Shown: positions 47,701-60,470, counted from the stretch's first letter. The stretch is 64,000 nucleotides of DNA from Blasia pusilla (GCA_050084515.1 CM114272.1:32674001-32738000); one strand, 5' to 3'. Made by a program: numbers and translations. The notes: generated by a model from the sequence alone, not told the origin.

Positions 47701-48052
47701 GGATTTCGAAATTCTGGCAGAAAATGCCATGAAGGTATGGTGTGCTCTACTACCCTACTTATGAAACTGCATAGGATTTACTATCTACCGCTGGCCTCAT
47801 CTGTACAAAGCTTCATACGATGGCTGACGAGAAGTAGAGAATGCACCGAGTATGGCACCCACCTGATCTCTGGATCTTGCATTTTCTCACTCCATTGATC
47901 TTACTACGAGCTCTCCACCTTACCTTAAACGGAGATGAGTTCTATAATATGTCGTGACCCAATCTCTGCAGGATGCTTGCGGTTTCACAAATCCTCGTGT
48001 GCCTACTAAGGAGGAAGTGATTGAACTGTTTCGCTTGGCTCATCAACAATAA
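44789..48052 (+). CDS. iron-containing alcohol dehydrogenase 2, plastid-targeted
   Basis: Exons 44789-45025, 45316-45442, 45634-45722, 45960-46379, 46554-46880, 47151-47266, 47641-47734 and 47972-48052 join without a frame break into 496 residues; every intron is GT-AG. Residues 1 to about 70 are rich in Ser, Ala and Arg and end near NCRAS, a typical chloroplast transit peptide. The catalytic part has GGGSPHD at 207-213 (NAD(P) site) and the family's four metal ligands: D305, H309, H374 and H388. The 14-residue spacing of the last two matches Fe-ADHs such as E. coli FucO. Substrate cannot be read from sequence; small alcohols, diols or aldehydes are possible. It faces ADH1 head to head and ADH3 tail to tail. 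The close sequence and shared intron sites indicate tandem duplication. Confidence 0.92.
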
Positions 48053-51000
48053 TGGATCAATTCGGATGCCATGGCCGCATTTTGGGCATGCACGAAGAAA
48101 CTTGCGTAAGCGGGACTAATCTCCAGGACATTTCTGCTGTTACCGGGATCGTGGATGACGAAGGTGCGTCTGCAGGTTCGACCAAATGCAGTGGATGACA
48201 TCTGCCAAAACATGCATGATCCTCATTAAATCGTTTGAGTATGCGTACACACGGATGACGACGGATCCAGACTTTTCTTTCATCATCGAATAGACGACAG
48301 GATGGATTGAATTCTTGAACTTTAGTCACACATCTTCGCGCACATAATGAACAAGGATCGGTTTTCTCATGACAGTTCAGGCAAGAGCCTTCGGATTTCA
48401 AAGACATTTGATGCACTAGGTAGGACTAGTACATCTCCAGGTGGATATGGCAGTTATGGTGTTGAAGTACAGATGCGTGGGAAGATACACGATTTGTCCC
48501 CAAATCGTGTTCCAGATTTGGGGACAAATCGTGTTCCAGGATACTACTGATTAGAGATCAGCAGCTCTTGTTTATGGAGGCATAGATAATAAGAGGCGTT
48601 CTTGATAGGGTCCTAGCTGCCTATCTTCTTCATGGTAGGTTGCTCGTTTGATTGGAACGTTTCCAATAAAGTGAAATTTCAAATTTACATCCATGTGTTG
48701 CGAGAAAGTAAGAAATCGAAGAGTAGTGTTCCGACTTCTAAATGCTCCGTAGGTGCACTTAATCATGAGTTAGGTCAATCATACTTTCACCTGGTTTTGA
48801 AAAGTCTACTATCAAAGTGAAACATACGAAATGGATGCTTCTATGTAAATCATGTCTCTCACGTGAATCATTTCTCTCTCATGGCAAACGAAGTTCACAT
48901 TCTTACAAAAGGTTTAGGTCATTTCCAAGATAGAAAAGAATTTCAAAACTCTCTCATTTTAGATGTACCCCATTCTCCTCGATTCTCTTCATGATAACTT
49001 ATACTTGTGAGTCATCATGCTTTTCACAATTTTCTAAAGTGGAAAATAAATATTACTCTCGATAGAAATTATCCAAAATAACACGGCTTATCTCTATAAT
49101 TGTAAAGGAGCCAAAACAAAAGAAAAACTTGCTCCTACATTTCATCCAATACCTCATGTTTTCTAATATTTTTAAATGCATTCTATCAACACTCAACATA
49201 GACATAACAAATGTTACACCTATATATATCATTCATACATCATTATTACTATTGAACATACAATCACACAAACATATAAGATATCATATTAATTATCACA
49301 TCTAAATATTAAAATTATCTCTAATAGTCTTTTCAACATGTGATTAGATCTCTCTAATTCCAAATAATTTTGTATCCTCCAAGAATTTATAAAAAAAAAG
49401 ATGGATGCTCATTTGACTTCTTCATCGATCAGCTTCTTATCATTCATATTAAAGAGTTTGGATATATGACTAACTCAATCAATTCTATGTATGAAAAATT
49501 GAAACATGTTGGGATATGAAGTACCAGCGTCCTACTTCCCGGAATCAACATGGGAATCAAAAGCATCTATACCCTAATTAATTGTGAACTAGTTACCTCC
49601 GCGATCTCTCTTGTTGAAATACATGGGGCATGGCCTCTCCATAGGTGTAAAACTCTTGAGAAAGCCTTCCCTTTCCCGAGTAGAATCACTTGGGTCTCAT
49701 CACTATCAATTATTTAGCGAGAGTGATTTCAACTCTAAAACTAGAATGCGCCTGATGCGTGGTACGAAAATAACACTATTACACCGCATAACACTATTAC
49801 ATAACCGTTTCTCGCAGCAATCTCTTTCGTATAGAATCTCACAAGATGGATGAACAGAACAGCAATCCTGTCACCCGTATAGAATCTCATAAGAAGGATG
49901 AACAGAGAGATGAGATGATGAGAAATAGTGTCATGTGACGACGCCATGTCGGATTAATCGTGGCCATGGAGTAGATGAACGATGGCCAATACATTAGGGT
50001 ACGCTCGGCTCTGTGTCATATACAAAGATGTATCGGACTGGGATCGGATCTCAGGCATCACTCTTCGCTGGTGCCAACGATCTACGCTGATGTGATGAAG
50101 CTGTAGGGCGTTTAGGGTTACTGATCGAGAAATTCTACGACTCATTCACGCGATAGACAAATGTACTCTGCTCATCCCGTATCGCTGTCACTCCGATGAG
50201 ATGTTTAGCGTCGAGATCGCGCTGGCGAAGGTTCTAGAAGTCAGACCTCGTCATTTCAGGAATCGAAGATCCATGTGTCTATCCGCAGATCATCCGAATG
50301 ATGGTTGCGAAATCGAGATTGCTTCTCCCACGTAGACTCGAAATGTGCCTACAGGGCCCATGATGTGCGGTGGAGTGCGCATCATTCAGGAAATCTATGA
50401 TCTAGAGAAGTAAGCCCGAAAAGCTTCAGCCACGTCTTTTACTGCTCGTCCGCATTGGAAATTTCCGAAGCTGTCGTCAATTATGGAGTTACGGAATTTA
50501 TTAATTCTACCTCTATTCCTAATAGTATAGAATCCGTGCATGAAGGGACTATTTCAAATTCCAAATTCTTTTCTTGCTACCAGTTGCTATACAGGTGTTT
50601 GCAAATCAAGAAGGCACTCGAGAAATACCCGAGAGGTTGAAGATGTCTGATCGTTCCCAAGAAGTTTCGCTGCAACCAAGGTTGTGGACATGATTCACAC
50701 TGAAAGCCCTCGGTCGGATTTTAGTGTACGCACGCATTATCCCAAACGCTAGCTTCAGATCTTGCAGAAGATCAGGGCACTGTCTCCGCTTAGAAGCTAT
50801 CCCTAATGAGAAGGTCATACTGAATCGTTATGTGGTAGTGAGTGGACAGCTTCAACGATGAAGAAGCGCAAGGAATCTTCATGCGATGCCTACAATTGCT
50901 ACAAAATTGCAAGTCCGGCAGACCGGATTCAAACGACAAGACAGCAAGTCTTCACAAGGACTTTTCACGTATGTAAGAATCCGCATGTTTATCCGAAACA

Positions 51001-52029
51001 ATGTGATTAGGAACTTCTACCATGGCGAAGTAGACTACCAAGGAGTATACGGCGCCCCCGTCCGTGTAGACCTTGTCTTTTAGAGGCGGCGTTGGAATGA
51101 AATCGTGAAAATATTTGGAAGATTCGTCCATCGAGAGATTTTAAGAACTTACAAAGACTTGAAATGAATCCACATCAAATTTAGAATGCGATTATTTGAC
51201 AGTGCACCTTCTTAAATAACACGGATGAAATTGTAAAACTGGATTAGGATCCACAACAATTCCAATTAGGCATACACTCAAACTAGATGCCGACCAAAGT
51301 TCATCGGAATTCCATACACAAGCAGATGCTCCTCTGTTTCGGCGACAAGAAATATTTCAAGAGGAACGATCCCAATTATGTACATTAGCTTTGCTGTGAC
51401 AACTTCAGCGCCTGCCTCGCTTCATCGGTACCTCGTATATTAGCCTAGCAAATGTGCGGGTGTTTAATTTAATTTATTCCCTCCTGCGCTGTGTGTACAA
51501 AATCTCGATGTCCCTACAGAACTAGAGTTGAATTTCAAGAACTCTCGAAACTTTAGAGAGAGACATCATTATTAATTCACAAGTCTGCAAACTGAAATCA
51601 AGAATCCTATGACAGGAGCGCGCACTCCGGCCCTTCCATTTGGACACGGAACTAGTCCAAAGACGGAAAAAGCACACAGGCATGATCCCGATCGGACTGC
51701 ATGATTCCGATCAGAACTTGGCAGAGTGGAGATCCTTTCCTTTCCCTCTCTCGCTCGCAATGAGGATTGTGAAGTGCATGTTTCACAGAGAACTATGTCA
51801 TCCACCGCTACCCTTTAAAGTCGTGTCAAGCTAAATTTGTACGACTGTTTCAATTAGTGCCGGTGGAATCTGCTTAGTGCATGTGTTGACCAGAGCGTGG
51901 CAGACTGATTAGCTTTGATCACCCCGGATTATTCACAGATGTGCTTGATGAATATTACATACTAATTGCACGCATTGTACTATGGGCACAGGTCTTGGAG
52001 GCACCAATCTGATTCCAGGAACCCTCGGT
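48053..52029. other. spacer between the convergent ADH2 and ADH3 genes
   Basis: No supported gene. It holds a perfect long hairpin at 48488-48533 and a fragment of the Helitron-like repeat (TTTGCAAATCAAGAAGGCACT, split here as near 50597-50618). Sequence from 48830 to 49400 is AT-rich; 49950-52000 is of mixed composition with only short open frames. Confidence 0.5.
48488..48533. repeat. perfect inverted repeat, 19-bp arms, 8-bp loop, 3' of ADH2
   Basis: The arm CACGATTTGTCCCCAAATC is followed by GTGTTCCA and then by its exact reverse complement. Each arm is itself partly palindromic (GATTTG...CAAATC). GTGTTCCA is repeated directly after the second arm. Confidence 0.95.
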
Positions 52030-55000
52030 CTACTGCGCATGGGCCAATCGGAACAGTTCAACGACCTCCTCCTTGGTTGGCACGCGCGGATTCGTGAACC
52101 CACAAGCGTCCTGCGGCTCATACGCGACATTTATGACACTTTCTCAGCAACAAATCGGAGACTTAAACCGACAAAATCGACCTCACTAGAAAATGGAAGA
52201 GTGGGCAATAGAAATAAATGTGGAATCTGAGGATCGTTCCGGTCTCAGATTAGTAAAGGTGTGAGCATCCAGTTCAGGGAGCTTGGGTTCAACTTCTCAG
52301 AATGAACGTGAATGGCGACCAACGAGTCTCGAAGAACTGGTACGTCTTTCTACCGTCATACAACTCACAGCTTCAGAGCATTAACAAGTCCATTCATTCA
52401 TTCCACATACCTTCATTGCATTGTCTGCCAGAACTCCGAAATCTTCAGGCTTCACGCCCAGCTCATCCAGGTTCTTTGGGATACCCACATCTTTGCTCAA
52501 GGACCTGCACAAACACGAAAAAGTCATTGAAATACTCAGTTGGACGCACATCTCAGGCCTGATCTAAACTTGAACAATGGAAACTATTCAGAGAGAAGAG
52601 TTCATATCTCATATGACTTTTCCAAGAATATCTGTAAACCATTGACAACAGTTCTAGTACGTATTTCGTCGCCCCAACATTTAACTGCATGCAAATCGAT
52701 TGCCATGAGTGCCGGGAACATATAACAGTCTTGCAGATTGAGTACGCGAAGATGTCAGATATTCTTGTATTTGGCGATTCCTCACATTGTGCAGAACGTT
52801 ATCGCCTTAAATCACACAGCATATTTCTGCAGGCTTGGGTTTAGAGCCTGGGACGTAGTTTTTTCACCGTTTAAGTGCCCCCAGGAGTGACTGAAATATG
52901 ACAGTCTTCAGGATTTACGGTGTGAAGAGCTTCGTATGTTTCTGTACTGTATTTGGGGATTCCTTGCATAGTGCAGAACAATATCGCCTTAATTAACACA
53001 CTGATTTGAATTTTCAACAGCTGCAAGTTAAGACGCTTAAAGTCTAATCGTTTCATGACATTCGCATCAGTTACTAGTGAAGACACTCTCCGCACCTGAT
53101 TGCTCCTAGTACCTTCGCCACAGCCAAGTCCGCGTCTTCTCCAACATCTTTGAATCCAAAAGCTTCAGCGATATCGATGAAAAGTTGTGGTACTTTCTTT
53201 GCATTGAATTCCTGTAAGTATGTCACGACACCACTTAGTTGACAAGATCCAGGCCCCGGATGGTATCAGATGGCTGATTTCAACGAGAGTGACTGCTTAA
53301 AATCGAAGAGACGCAACCATATCCCGTCTATCACCCCTTGAAAGGAGGAGCTATAATTTGCATCTTTCAACTTGATTTTTGACCGGATTCATGTCAACAG
53401 CCAAGATCGAGTGCAATATGCAGTACAGACTATTATAAGCTGGTGGCGATTTTCCGCTGACTTGGGGAGAGTGGACCAGCGACAGGAGTTCCCTTGACTC
53501 ATTACCTGGATAACCGGCAGAAGCACAGCATTGCACACGCCATGAGGTAGGTTATAAAATCCACCGAGTTGATGAGCCATTGCATGCACATATCCCAAAC
53601 TGGCACTGTTGAACGCCATACCGGCGAGAAACTCGGCGTAGGCCATCATATCTCGGGCCTTCATGTTCTTTCCATCGGTGACAGCAGACCGTAGGTAGGT
53701 TGAAATGAGGCGGATGGCATGTAACGCAGCTGCATCTGTGACAGGGTTGGAGATTGTAGATACATAAGCCTCAATCGCATGGGTGAGTGCGTCCATTCCC
53801 GTGGCCGCTGTCAGCGATTTGGGCATTCCGACCTGCAAAAATGGAAATTGTGGTTGCGATCAACGGGAACAGAGGATCAAAAAGCGCAATCCAGGGGAAA
53901 GTACGACCGCGTCACGCAGGGAGCCTCGCTCAGGATTTGTACAAAAGCCAACATAACTCAATTGAGAACCAGACGGGTGCACACTCCATCATGTATAACG
54001 AAGATTTCATAGATTCTAACCGATGACGAGTAAATGAACGCAGGACTCTTACCATGAGCACTGGATCGTCCACAGCAATGGTGGGTGTCACTTTCCAGTC
54101 GATGATCGCCATTTTAACGTGTCTTGCCGAGTCGGTGATTATTGCAAATCGAGTGATCTCAGCAGCGGTGCCCGCAGTTGTGTTGACGGCAACGAGAGGC
54201 AGCATCGCCTTTGTTGTCTTGTTTAAACCTTCATAGTCCTGTATCCTTCCTGCACACAGAAAACAGTGATTACCTCACACCACTACTCACATCCTGCAGC
54301 TTACCACGATTTTTGCGTGTCTTGTAGATGTCTAAGCACAAATTGATCAGAAGCTTTTTGAAGTGATCTTAGACTGTACCTCCATTTGTTGCTACGACGC
54401 CGATAGCTTTGGCACAGTCGTGTGGTGATCCACCACCAAATGATACGATGAAGTCACAATTGTTCTTTTTCAGTACTGCCACTCCCTCCTCGACCTGCTT
54501 GTCAGTAGGATTTGGCTCTGTCCCATCATAAATTACGTATTCCACCTCGATTGAGTCCAAAACCTTTGTAATTGCATCCACGGCTCCGACTTTGACCAAC
54601 ACCTACATTACCAATGAATTTTAATGCCGTCAGTTACTATCGAAGAACCTGGAGCAGTACAGAGAGGCGTGGATTCTCCAGAGATCGACAGCCAAAACCT
54701 ATCCGAACATGCGTTCTGAACTTGGGCGAGAGGAAATTGAAAGCTTGCGCAGTCTTACTTTGTCGGTGACAATGAGGGCCTTGTTATATCCCAGCTCTTT
54801 GATTTGAGCTCCAGCTCCATGGAGAGCACCTTCCCCGATTAAATTCACTGCATCGGCATTAGACTGGTGTTTATGAGAGTCACTTCTTGATGGATGACAC
54901 GACGGACAACACCAAAGATGGTACAGGGGAATTCAGAACCCTGCCCCTAACATAGTTTGAGATTCGAGAAAACTTACAGCTGGGCATGAAGAAGGCGTAG

Positions 55001-55588
55001 CCGTTCGTTCCTGCAAGAGCATGGTGGTAGTTGATACCATGCGCACCTTGCGTCGAGTGATCAGATAATGTACCCTGAAGGCTATCTGCTAAGACTTCCT
55101 TCTGGAGCTGTGAGAGTCATACACAGACGAACCTGACTGGATTACCATGTGCACAGCGACTTGCATGTCATCGTAAGAAAGATGCGCGATGATAATCAGG
55201 AGCTAGGAATTCGGAACCTCCAAATTCCGGCTCTAGAAACATGCACTCATCAATAGTTAAACATTCTGCCATTTTCATATCGAATTATGCTTGCAGACAA
55301 CCTAATCCGGAAGTAGATAACCAATCTCCCGGCGCTCCGGCGAACAATTCATACCTCTGTCTGCCCTTCACTTGCTCTGCATTGGAGGCCCGATCGAGAT
55401 ATCGAAGCGGACGATTCTCTACCATCTCGTGCAGATCCATCGACAAATTGGAGAAACTGTGCTGCTGGCAGCTTCAGTGAGCCGTTGGGAATCTGAGCAA
55501 TCTTACGCTCAGCTTTTAAACCACCTGTGATGGTACTCGCCGAGCAGCTGAACACAGCATAAGAGCAGCAGGCGGTCATTGCAGCCAT
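52030..55588 (-). CDS. iron-containing alcohol dehydrogenase 3, plastid-targeted
   Basis: Minus-strand exons 55355-55588, 54978-55107, 54759-54847, 54380-54602, 54053-54249, 53506-53832, 53096-53211, 52411-52504 and 52030-52110 give 496 residues, the same coding length as gene 2. The N-terminus (MAAMTACC..., ending near QCRAS) is a plastid transit peptide. [19 protein letters not shown] and [16 protein letters not shown] keep all cofactor and metal ligands. The 420-nt exon of genes 1 and 2 is split here into 223 + 197 by an extra intron (54250-54379) inside the codon for the second glycine of NGGR. The start was chosen by alignment to gene 2; the frame is open further upstream but that part contains the 36-bp tandem repeat and is probably leader. 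Confidence 0.92.
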
Positions 55589-55703
55589 AGTTACGAAAAT
55601 TGGCAGAACTCCACAGATGGACCTGTAGCGTTCAGCGCCTTGGAACCAAACTTTGAGAAACTGTGATAACTCCTTATCCTCCCTGATCTGAACGAATGAA
55701 CCA

Positions 55704-55775
55704 AATCCTCTTCCTCCCGAATGAGCTGAACCGAATGCCAATCCTCTTCCTCCCGAATGAGCTGAACCGAATGCC
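55704..55775. repeat. 36-bp tandem repeat upstream of ADH3
   Basis: Two back-to-back units starting AATCCTCTTCCTCCCGAATG, identical or nearly so, about 115 bp before the ADH3 start. They lie in the probable promoter or leader. Confidence 0.9.
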
Positions 55776-56921
55776 ACTCGAAGAACAAACCGCGTTTTAA
55801 TCAATCAACCCTCAACCAACCTAGTTCGTCCGGTACGACTGTCAACTGTCCGAACTCGCACAATGATCATCCACAGCTTGACCTTTGGAAGTAGATCGCG
55901 AGCTCTCTCTTATACAAGGATCTGGAGGCAGAGTCCCGTCGTGAGCTGGGCCCAAGTCTGTGACTGAGCCCCGCCCTCGGCGCGAATTCTGTCGCGTCAG
56001 CAAGCGAAGCCCGGGGCAGCGTGGCGCCTCCACGTTGCTTACGACAGTGTACGCGGCGCAGTGGCCAGTCAGCACCGGCAGAAGCCCAAAGCGATTGGAT
56101 ATTTCCTCTCCTGAAGCATACAGGAGAACCGCTCTTCCCTATGACACGTATGTGTTTTGAAGTGTTCCCCTTATGACATGTGTTCACACAAAAGATTTTA
56201 CGGGTACGGGACGGTTAAGAAAATTTCATAAGGATGTGAATGAAATAAAAAATATTATATATTTTTATTGATAAATTATTTAATATAATAAAATATTTAT
56301 AAAATAAAATATTTTTGATAAAAAAATTATAATTTCTGTCTTAATTCACATGATGGAAAGAGAAAATAAATTTTAATGGAGAAAGAGTACATCAAATTTT
56401 ATGGAAGGCTAAAATCATTTAAGGGATTTGGATATCATTTAAATTTGAATGGAATACTGTAATTACTAAAAAGAGTAAAATCTTATTACTCTTTTGAGAT
56501 TTTAGAAAATAATAATTATGTTAAAATTTTAAATTAATGATGTGATTGTTTTAAAAATTAAATTTATTAATTCACATGTGATATTTTGGGAAAGGAAAAT
56601 GATTTCTTTAATTGAAATTAATTAAGAAATGTTTTAGTCAATATGATTTTGGTGGGAAGAGTGGAGGGGGAAGAGTAATTTTTGTTGGAACTTTTAGGGA
56701 GGAATGTAATTATTTAGGGGAGATGCATAAATGTGATTTTCTTACTCTTTTGAGATTTATAAAAATGGAAATTATAACTAAAATTTGATATTATATCTAT
56801 TTAAATTTTTAAGTATAATTTTAAAAAAAATCATCGACATCTGTTTTTAAGCCATTCTATTGAGGAAACTATGTTAGGCGTGCGTGGCACGTTATGTTAG
56901 ACGTGCATGGCACATGCAACA
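55776..56921. other. ADH3 upstream region passing into AT-rich spacer
   Basis: GC-moderate to about 56160, then strongly AT-rich. Near 56877-56918 there are two imperfect copies of GCGTG(C/C)(G/A)TGGCAC, which can form short stems like Helitron 3' ends. No gene seen. Confidence 0.4.
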
Positions 56922-57087
56922 TCTATACTATTAGGGGAGAGTGCCTTCTTGATTTGCAAATATCTCTTAGTTTGACACGTGGCAACTAGGCAGCAAGAAA
57001 ATGTTCCTCCTTACGCAAACAACAAAAAAAAGGTTTGAATTTGTGTGTAACATCATTAATCCTTTCCCTTCACAAGTTATATACTAA
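56922..57087 (+). mobile_element. short Helitron-like element, copy 4
   Basis: Starts TCTATACTATTAGGGGAGAG, a typical Helitron 5' end. It contains TGCCTTCTTGATTTGCAAA and ends CACAAGTTATATACTAA, where the usual CTAG has drifted. Copies 1-3 align in inverse orientation. Confidence 0.6.
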
Positions 57088-57909
57088 CAAAAGTTCTTCA
57101 AATATTTTATTTTTCAGTGGCATCTTACTAATACATACGGATCTGTTTCGGCAGTGGCTTGGACGATATGAACCTTCATCTTGAATGCCATTAAGATTTC
57201 AAAACTATAATGGATGGGATGGGAAAATCTATTGTTTGAAAAAAATAATGGAAGGAATAAATATGGCCCAATAAACTAGTGTGGCACCCAAAAGGTGGTT
57301 TCTTACTAAGAAACAACAATACCAAAATGTAACTATACAAAATATATTACATCAATATACATAGAAAAGAGATATAAAAGTTAGAAAAAGTGTAAAAGAA
57401 TTGGGCATTTAACAAGTTGTTATGGCGAGGGCATATGTCTCCTTCACACTAATGTGGGGAGAGAAGGAGAAATATATTTCCGATATTGTACTATTGTACT
57501 AATACGATGAGTGTTAAAACAGATTTTGGATAGGAGAGTTCTAATACAATTATTATTATGATGATGATGATAAAATAGAGTTAAATGTACTAATGAGGTG
57601 GTTTCGTAGTACATTAAAACGCTGGATGTTAAAAGATTAGGGATTCCCAAAATCAGATATAAATTTTGGGAACATAGACACTATACTGATATGATGGGTG
57701 TTAAAAATTTGGATGGACGTAGAATGGATGTGGTGGCCGTCGGGTATTAGGGCCATTCAAATACGGGCTACTACGAAGTTTGGAGGCCCCTTATGCTTGG
57801 GTTATGGCACCTATCTTGGTATCTCGTTTCTTCCTCCAAACTACTTTTTTCTGGGAAGTCCAAAAGAGATTTTTTCCCTCTTCCGAGTGATATTAAACGC
57901 TCACGCTAG
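57088..57909. other. AT-rich spacer, no gene seen
   Basis: No coding or structural feature recognised. Confidence 0.5.
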
Positions 57910-58804
57910 TGATACGCACCCAAACACACTCACGTTAGTGTGCTCTAGGTCAATCAGCCTTCTACCTCCCTGAGTTCTCAACTCGTGCCATTCATCATCA
58001 ACCTCAACCATCCTAGTTCCTAACTTCCCAACACGGACAAGTCTTTCTATACTTGGCACAGACTTTCTAGATAGTCCAAGCACCTAAAATGCCGTTCGTA
58101 CGCCTAGCGGTTCCAATTGTCCAATGGATCTTGCATGAGTCCCTAATACACACCTAACAAATGAGTTGCGGATTGGAATACAAGAGTGACCTGCGAAATC
58201 CACTCCCTTAGACTTGGCTTGGGATTCGCATCCCAATGCCAACCTCCTGATCTATTATGTGCCCTTGGTTTGCCTTGTGGCTCCCTAAAGTAGAGTTCAA
58301 GTCCCAAGCACCCTTGGAGATCCTCCCCCTAAGACATACTTCTAGGGTTCTCCGCCCTCCTCCTATCTTTGGGAAAGGACTCTCGGACCGCTCTTTTTGC
58401 CCTCAACCCAATTCCCATTTAGTAGTTTTGGGGTGCTTTCTCAATCTTTGCTCATGCATTTGTCTAGATCTTTGGTACGGTGGAAAAGAATTTGCATAAG
58501 CTTTCCAACACTACCTTACTCATTCCAAAATATATTAAAACCCCAAACACTAGTCACATTCCAAATCCGGTTCTCAATGTCTTTGGTAACCACTCTTCCT
58601 AGACTCCACTCCTCTCACGTCTTGATTCACGTTTGGTTTAGGTTTCCTAAGTGGTGACTATAAATGCATGAAACGCTCAACTTGCACTCGTCTCATATCT
58701 TGTGTCTCCTTCAAGAGACCTCTCCAATGCACAACCATCCTAGCGTGAGCCAGTAGAGTTTCGATGTTCTGCCTTGGCGCACGTTTGGCTATGAGAGTCA
58801 CGAA
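57910..58804 (+). repeat. LTR fragment of the gypsy copy A family
   Basis: Aligns to the solo LTR at about 27250-28194, from the ACCCAAACACACT landmark to the ATGAGAGTCACGA end, with several deletions. The 5' start is not recognised, so it is truncated. Confidence 0.7.
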
Positions 58805-59451
58805 AATGCCCATTTATTGATGAAAAGAAGTTATAGGATTGATGTGATAAGTATTCTTATATCCGCACATCAGTCTAATACTTCTTGAGACATCAATTCT
58901 CATCTAGGTAATCTAACTTTTAGTACTTGCAACATAAATTTCTGCCTCCAACAATTGTTTGCAATTGTCTCAAATTGTACTTCATATTTGCTGTCTATTC
59001 TCTGTTTCTCTGATGCATTTCAACTCAGCATTTGTGTGTGCTAAAAATTCATCCCTCTTAGTGCATAAGTTCGTTCATATGTACATCCATTCTTTATTTG
59101 AGCAACAAAAGGCTGTTCAACACGTACTTCACAACATAAAAATACTCCATTTTCCTCCTCCACCCTCACAGGCAGTTTACAGCCGAGCACTATTAACGCT
59201 AAAAATGCACAACATCACCATAATATATTACATTCAAATCATATTAACAAACAGGACATAATGGACCCTTGTAAAAAATATTCTGCTTTCAAACAAGATC
59301 AACAATTTATCCACCCATGGCCAATAATGTTGACAGTGATGTACCTCAATTTACCCAATTTTACTATTATTTTCAGCATTGCGCTAGTCGCTCTACCTTT
59401 CTGTGATCGGCACGCTTATTCATCATATTCAACACCGAAAAATGTCCTAGA
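58805..59451. other. spacer, no gene seen
   Basis: AT-rich with short open frames only. Confidence 0.5.
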
Positions 59452-60470
59452 CTAGGAATCTATTCTGCGTGAGCCAAGGGCCGCATTCTTGTTGGATGCC
59501 TCTTTGCAAAGGTCGGAAAGTTCTTGCCTTCCCTCAAGGCAGAGAATGTTCCTGTCACTTTGCCAAGCGCCTCTGATACTCGCCCTTGATAGGCCCACTA
59601 AGTCAAAGACCAAGTCACCCGGCCTTGAGCAAAGCTCCATGAGCGTTTGCATCAGGGCACGTGACTTCTCCCTTCCTCCAAGAAAGGGAGTCCCTTCCTA
59701 CATGAAAATTCCCAGGGGGAATTGTAGAGACTATCTAAGTTGTACCCATTAGAGCATCCTTTGGATCTGGGATCTGGAACACTTGGAAGTTGTGCTCGGG
59801 CCTAATAAAGCAATAGACAAATGAGTGGTCCATCTGTGAACAAGCAGGTGGAAAATAATGCCATCAAAGAGAAAAAGGTTGTCTTTAAGCCCTTTGTCTA
59901 AGCCTTCGATGACAGAATTTCCAATTTCTCTTTTGGTGAGTAGCTTTCTCCTTCTCTCTATTTTCTGTGTTCTTGCATCATCGGGCCTACGCAAGTCCAA
60001 TGCGCCTCTTGCAACCGTGTTGACAATAATTAGTGCACACGTGCAGTGTCTTCTTGCTTAGTGGAAGGATAGATGAAGACAAAGAGTGAGATCCACTCAC
60101 CGCAACAAAAGACTAATTTCGCTTCCACTCCATGAAGAGCCCACATGCTTGACACATAATGATACAATTGAAAACAGGCCATCATATTATATGTCAATTC
60201 TGCCAATGTGACCGGTGTTGCCAAATCAAAAGTCAAAAATGGTTGAGAGAGGTGTTGCGGTTTGAGTGCCATCCATCGTAGTCCGCCTACGTATAGGGAT
60301 AGAATTTCAAAGTTCTTTTTGAGTCCGTGCCATGGCACCATCCATAACCAATCTTGTTTCTGAATTTGCTTTATGTGAATTGCAAGTTCGTCTAGATTAC
60401 AATGTGACAATTCGTATATCACAATTATTTTATTTTTTAATAAAAATGTGATCCTAGGTTCTTTACGATA
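59452..60470 (-). pseudogene. relic resembling an N6/N4 DNA methylase (transposon-type plant ORF)
   Basis: The minus strand from about 60000 down to 59452 stays in one codon phase with a few stops. It encodes GPSTTSKCSRSQI, EGTPFLGGREKSRALM, then RPGDLVFDLVG and RNILCLEGRQEL. The last two resemble the SAM-binding motif I and following strand of N6-adenine/N4-cytosine methylases, usually PGDLVLDxFGGSGST...R...G.E. Here the GSGST part has decayed to LSRAS. Upstream, 60030-60422 encodes PWHGLKKNFEILSLYVGGLRW and PFLTFDLATPVTLAELTYNM in another phase. No DPPY motif was found. I recall no named family for the N-terminal part. An intron or frameshift separates the two halves. Confidence 0.45.
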
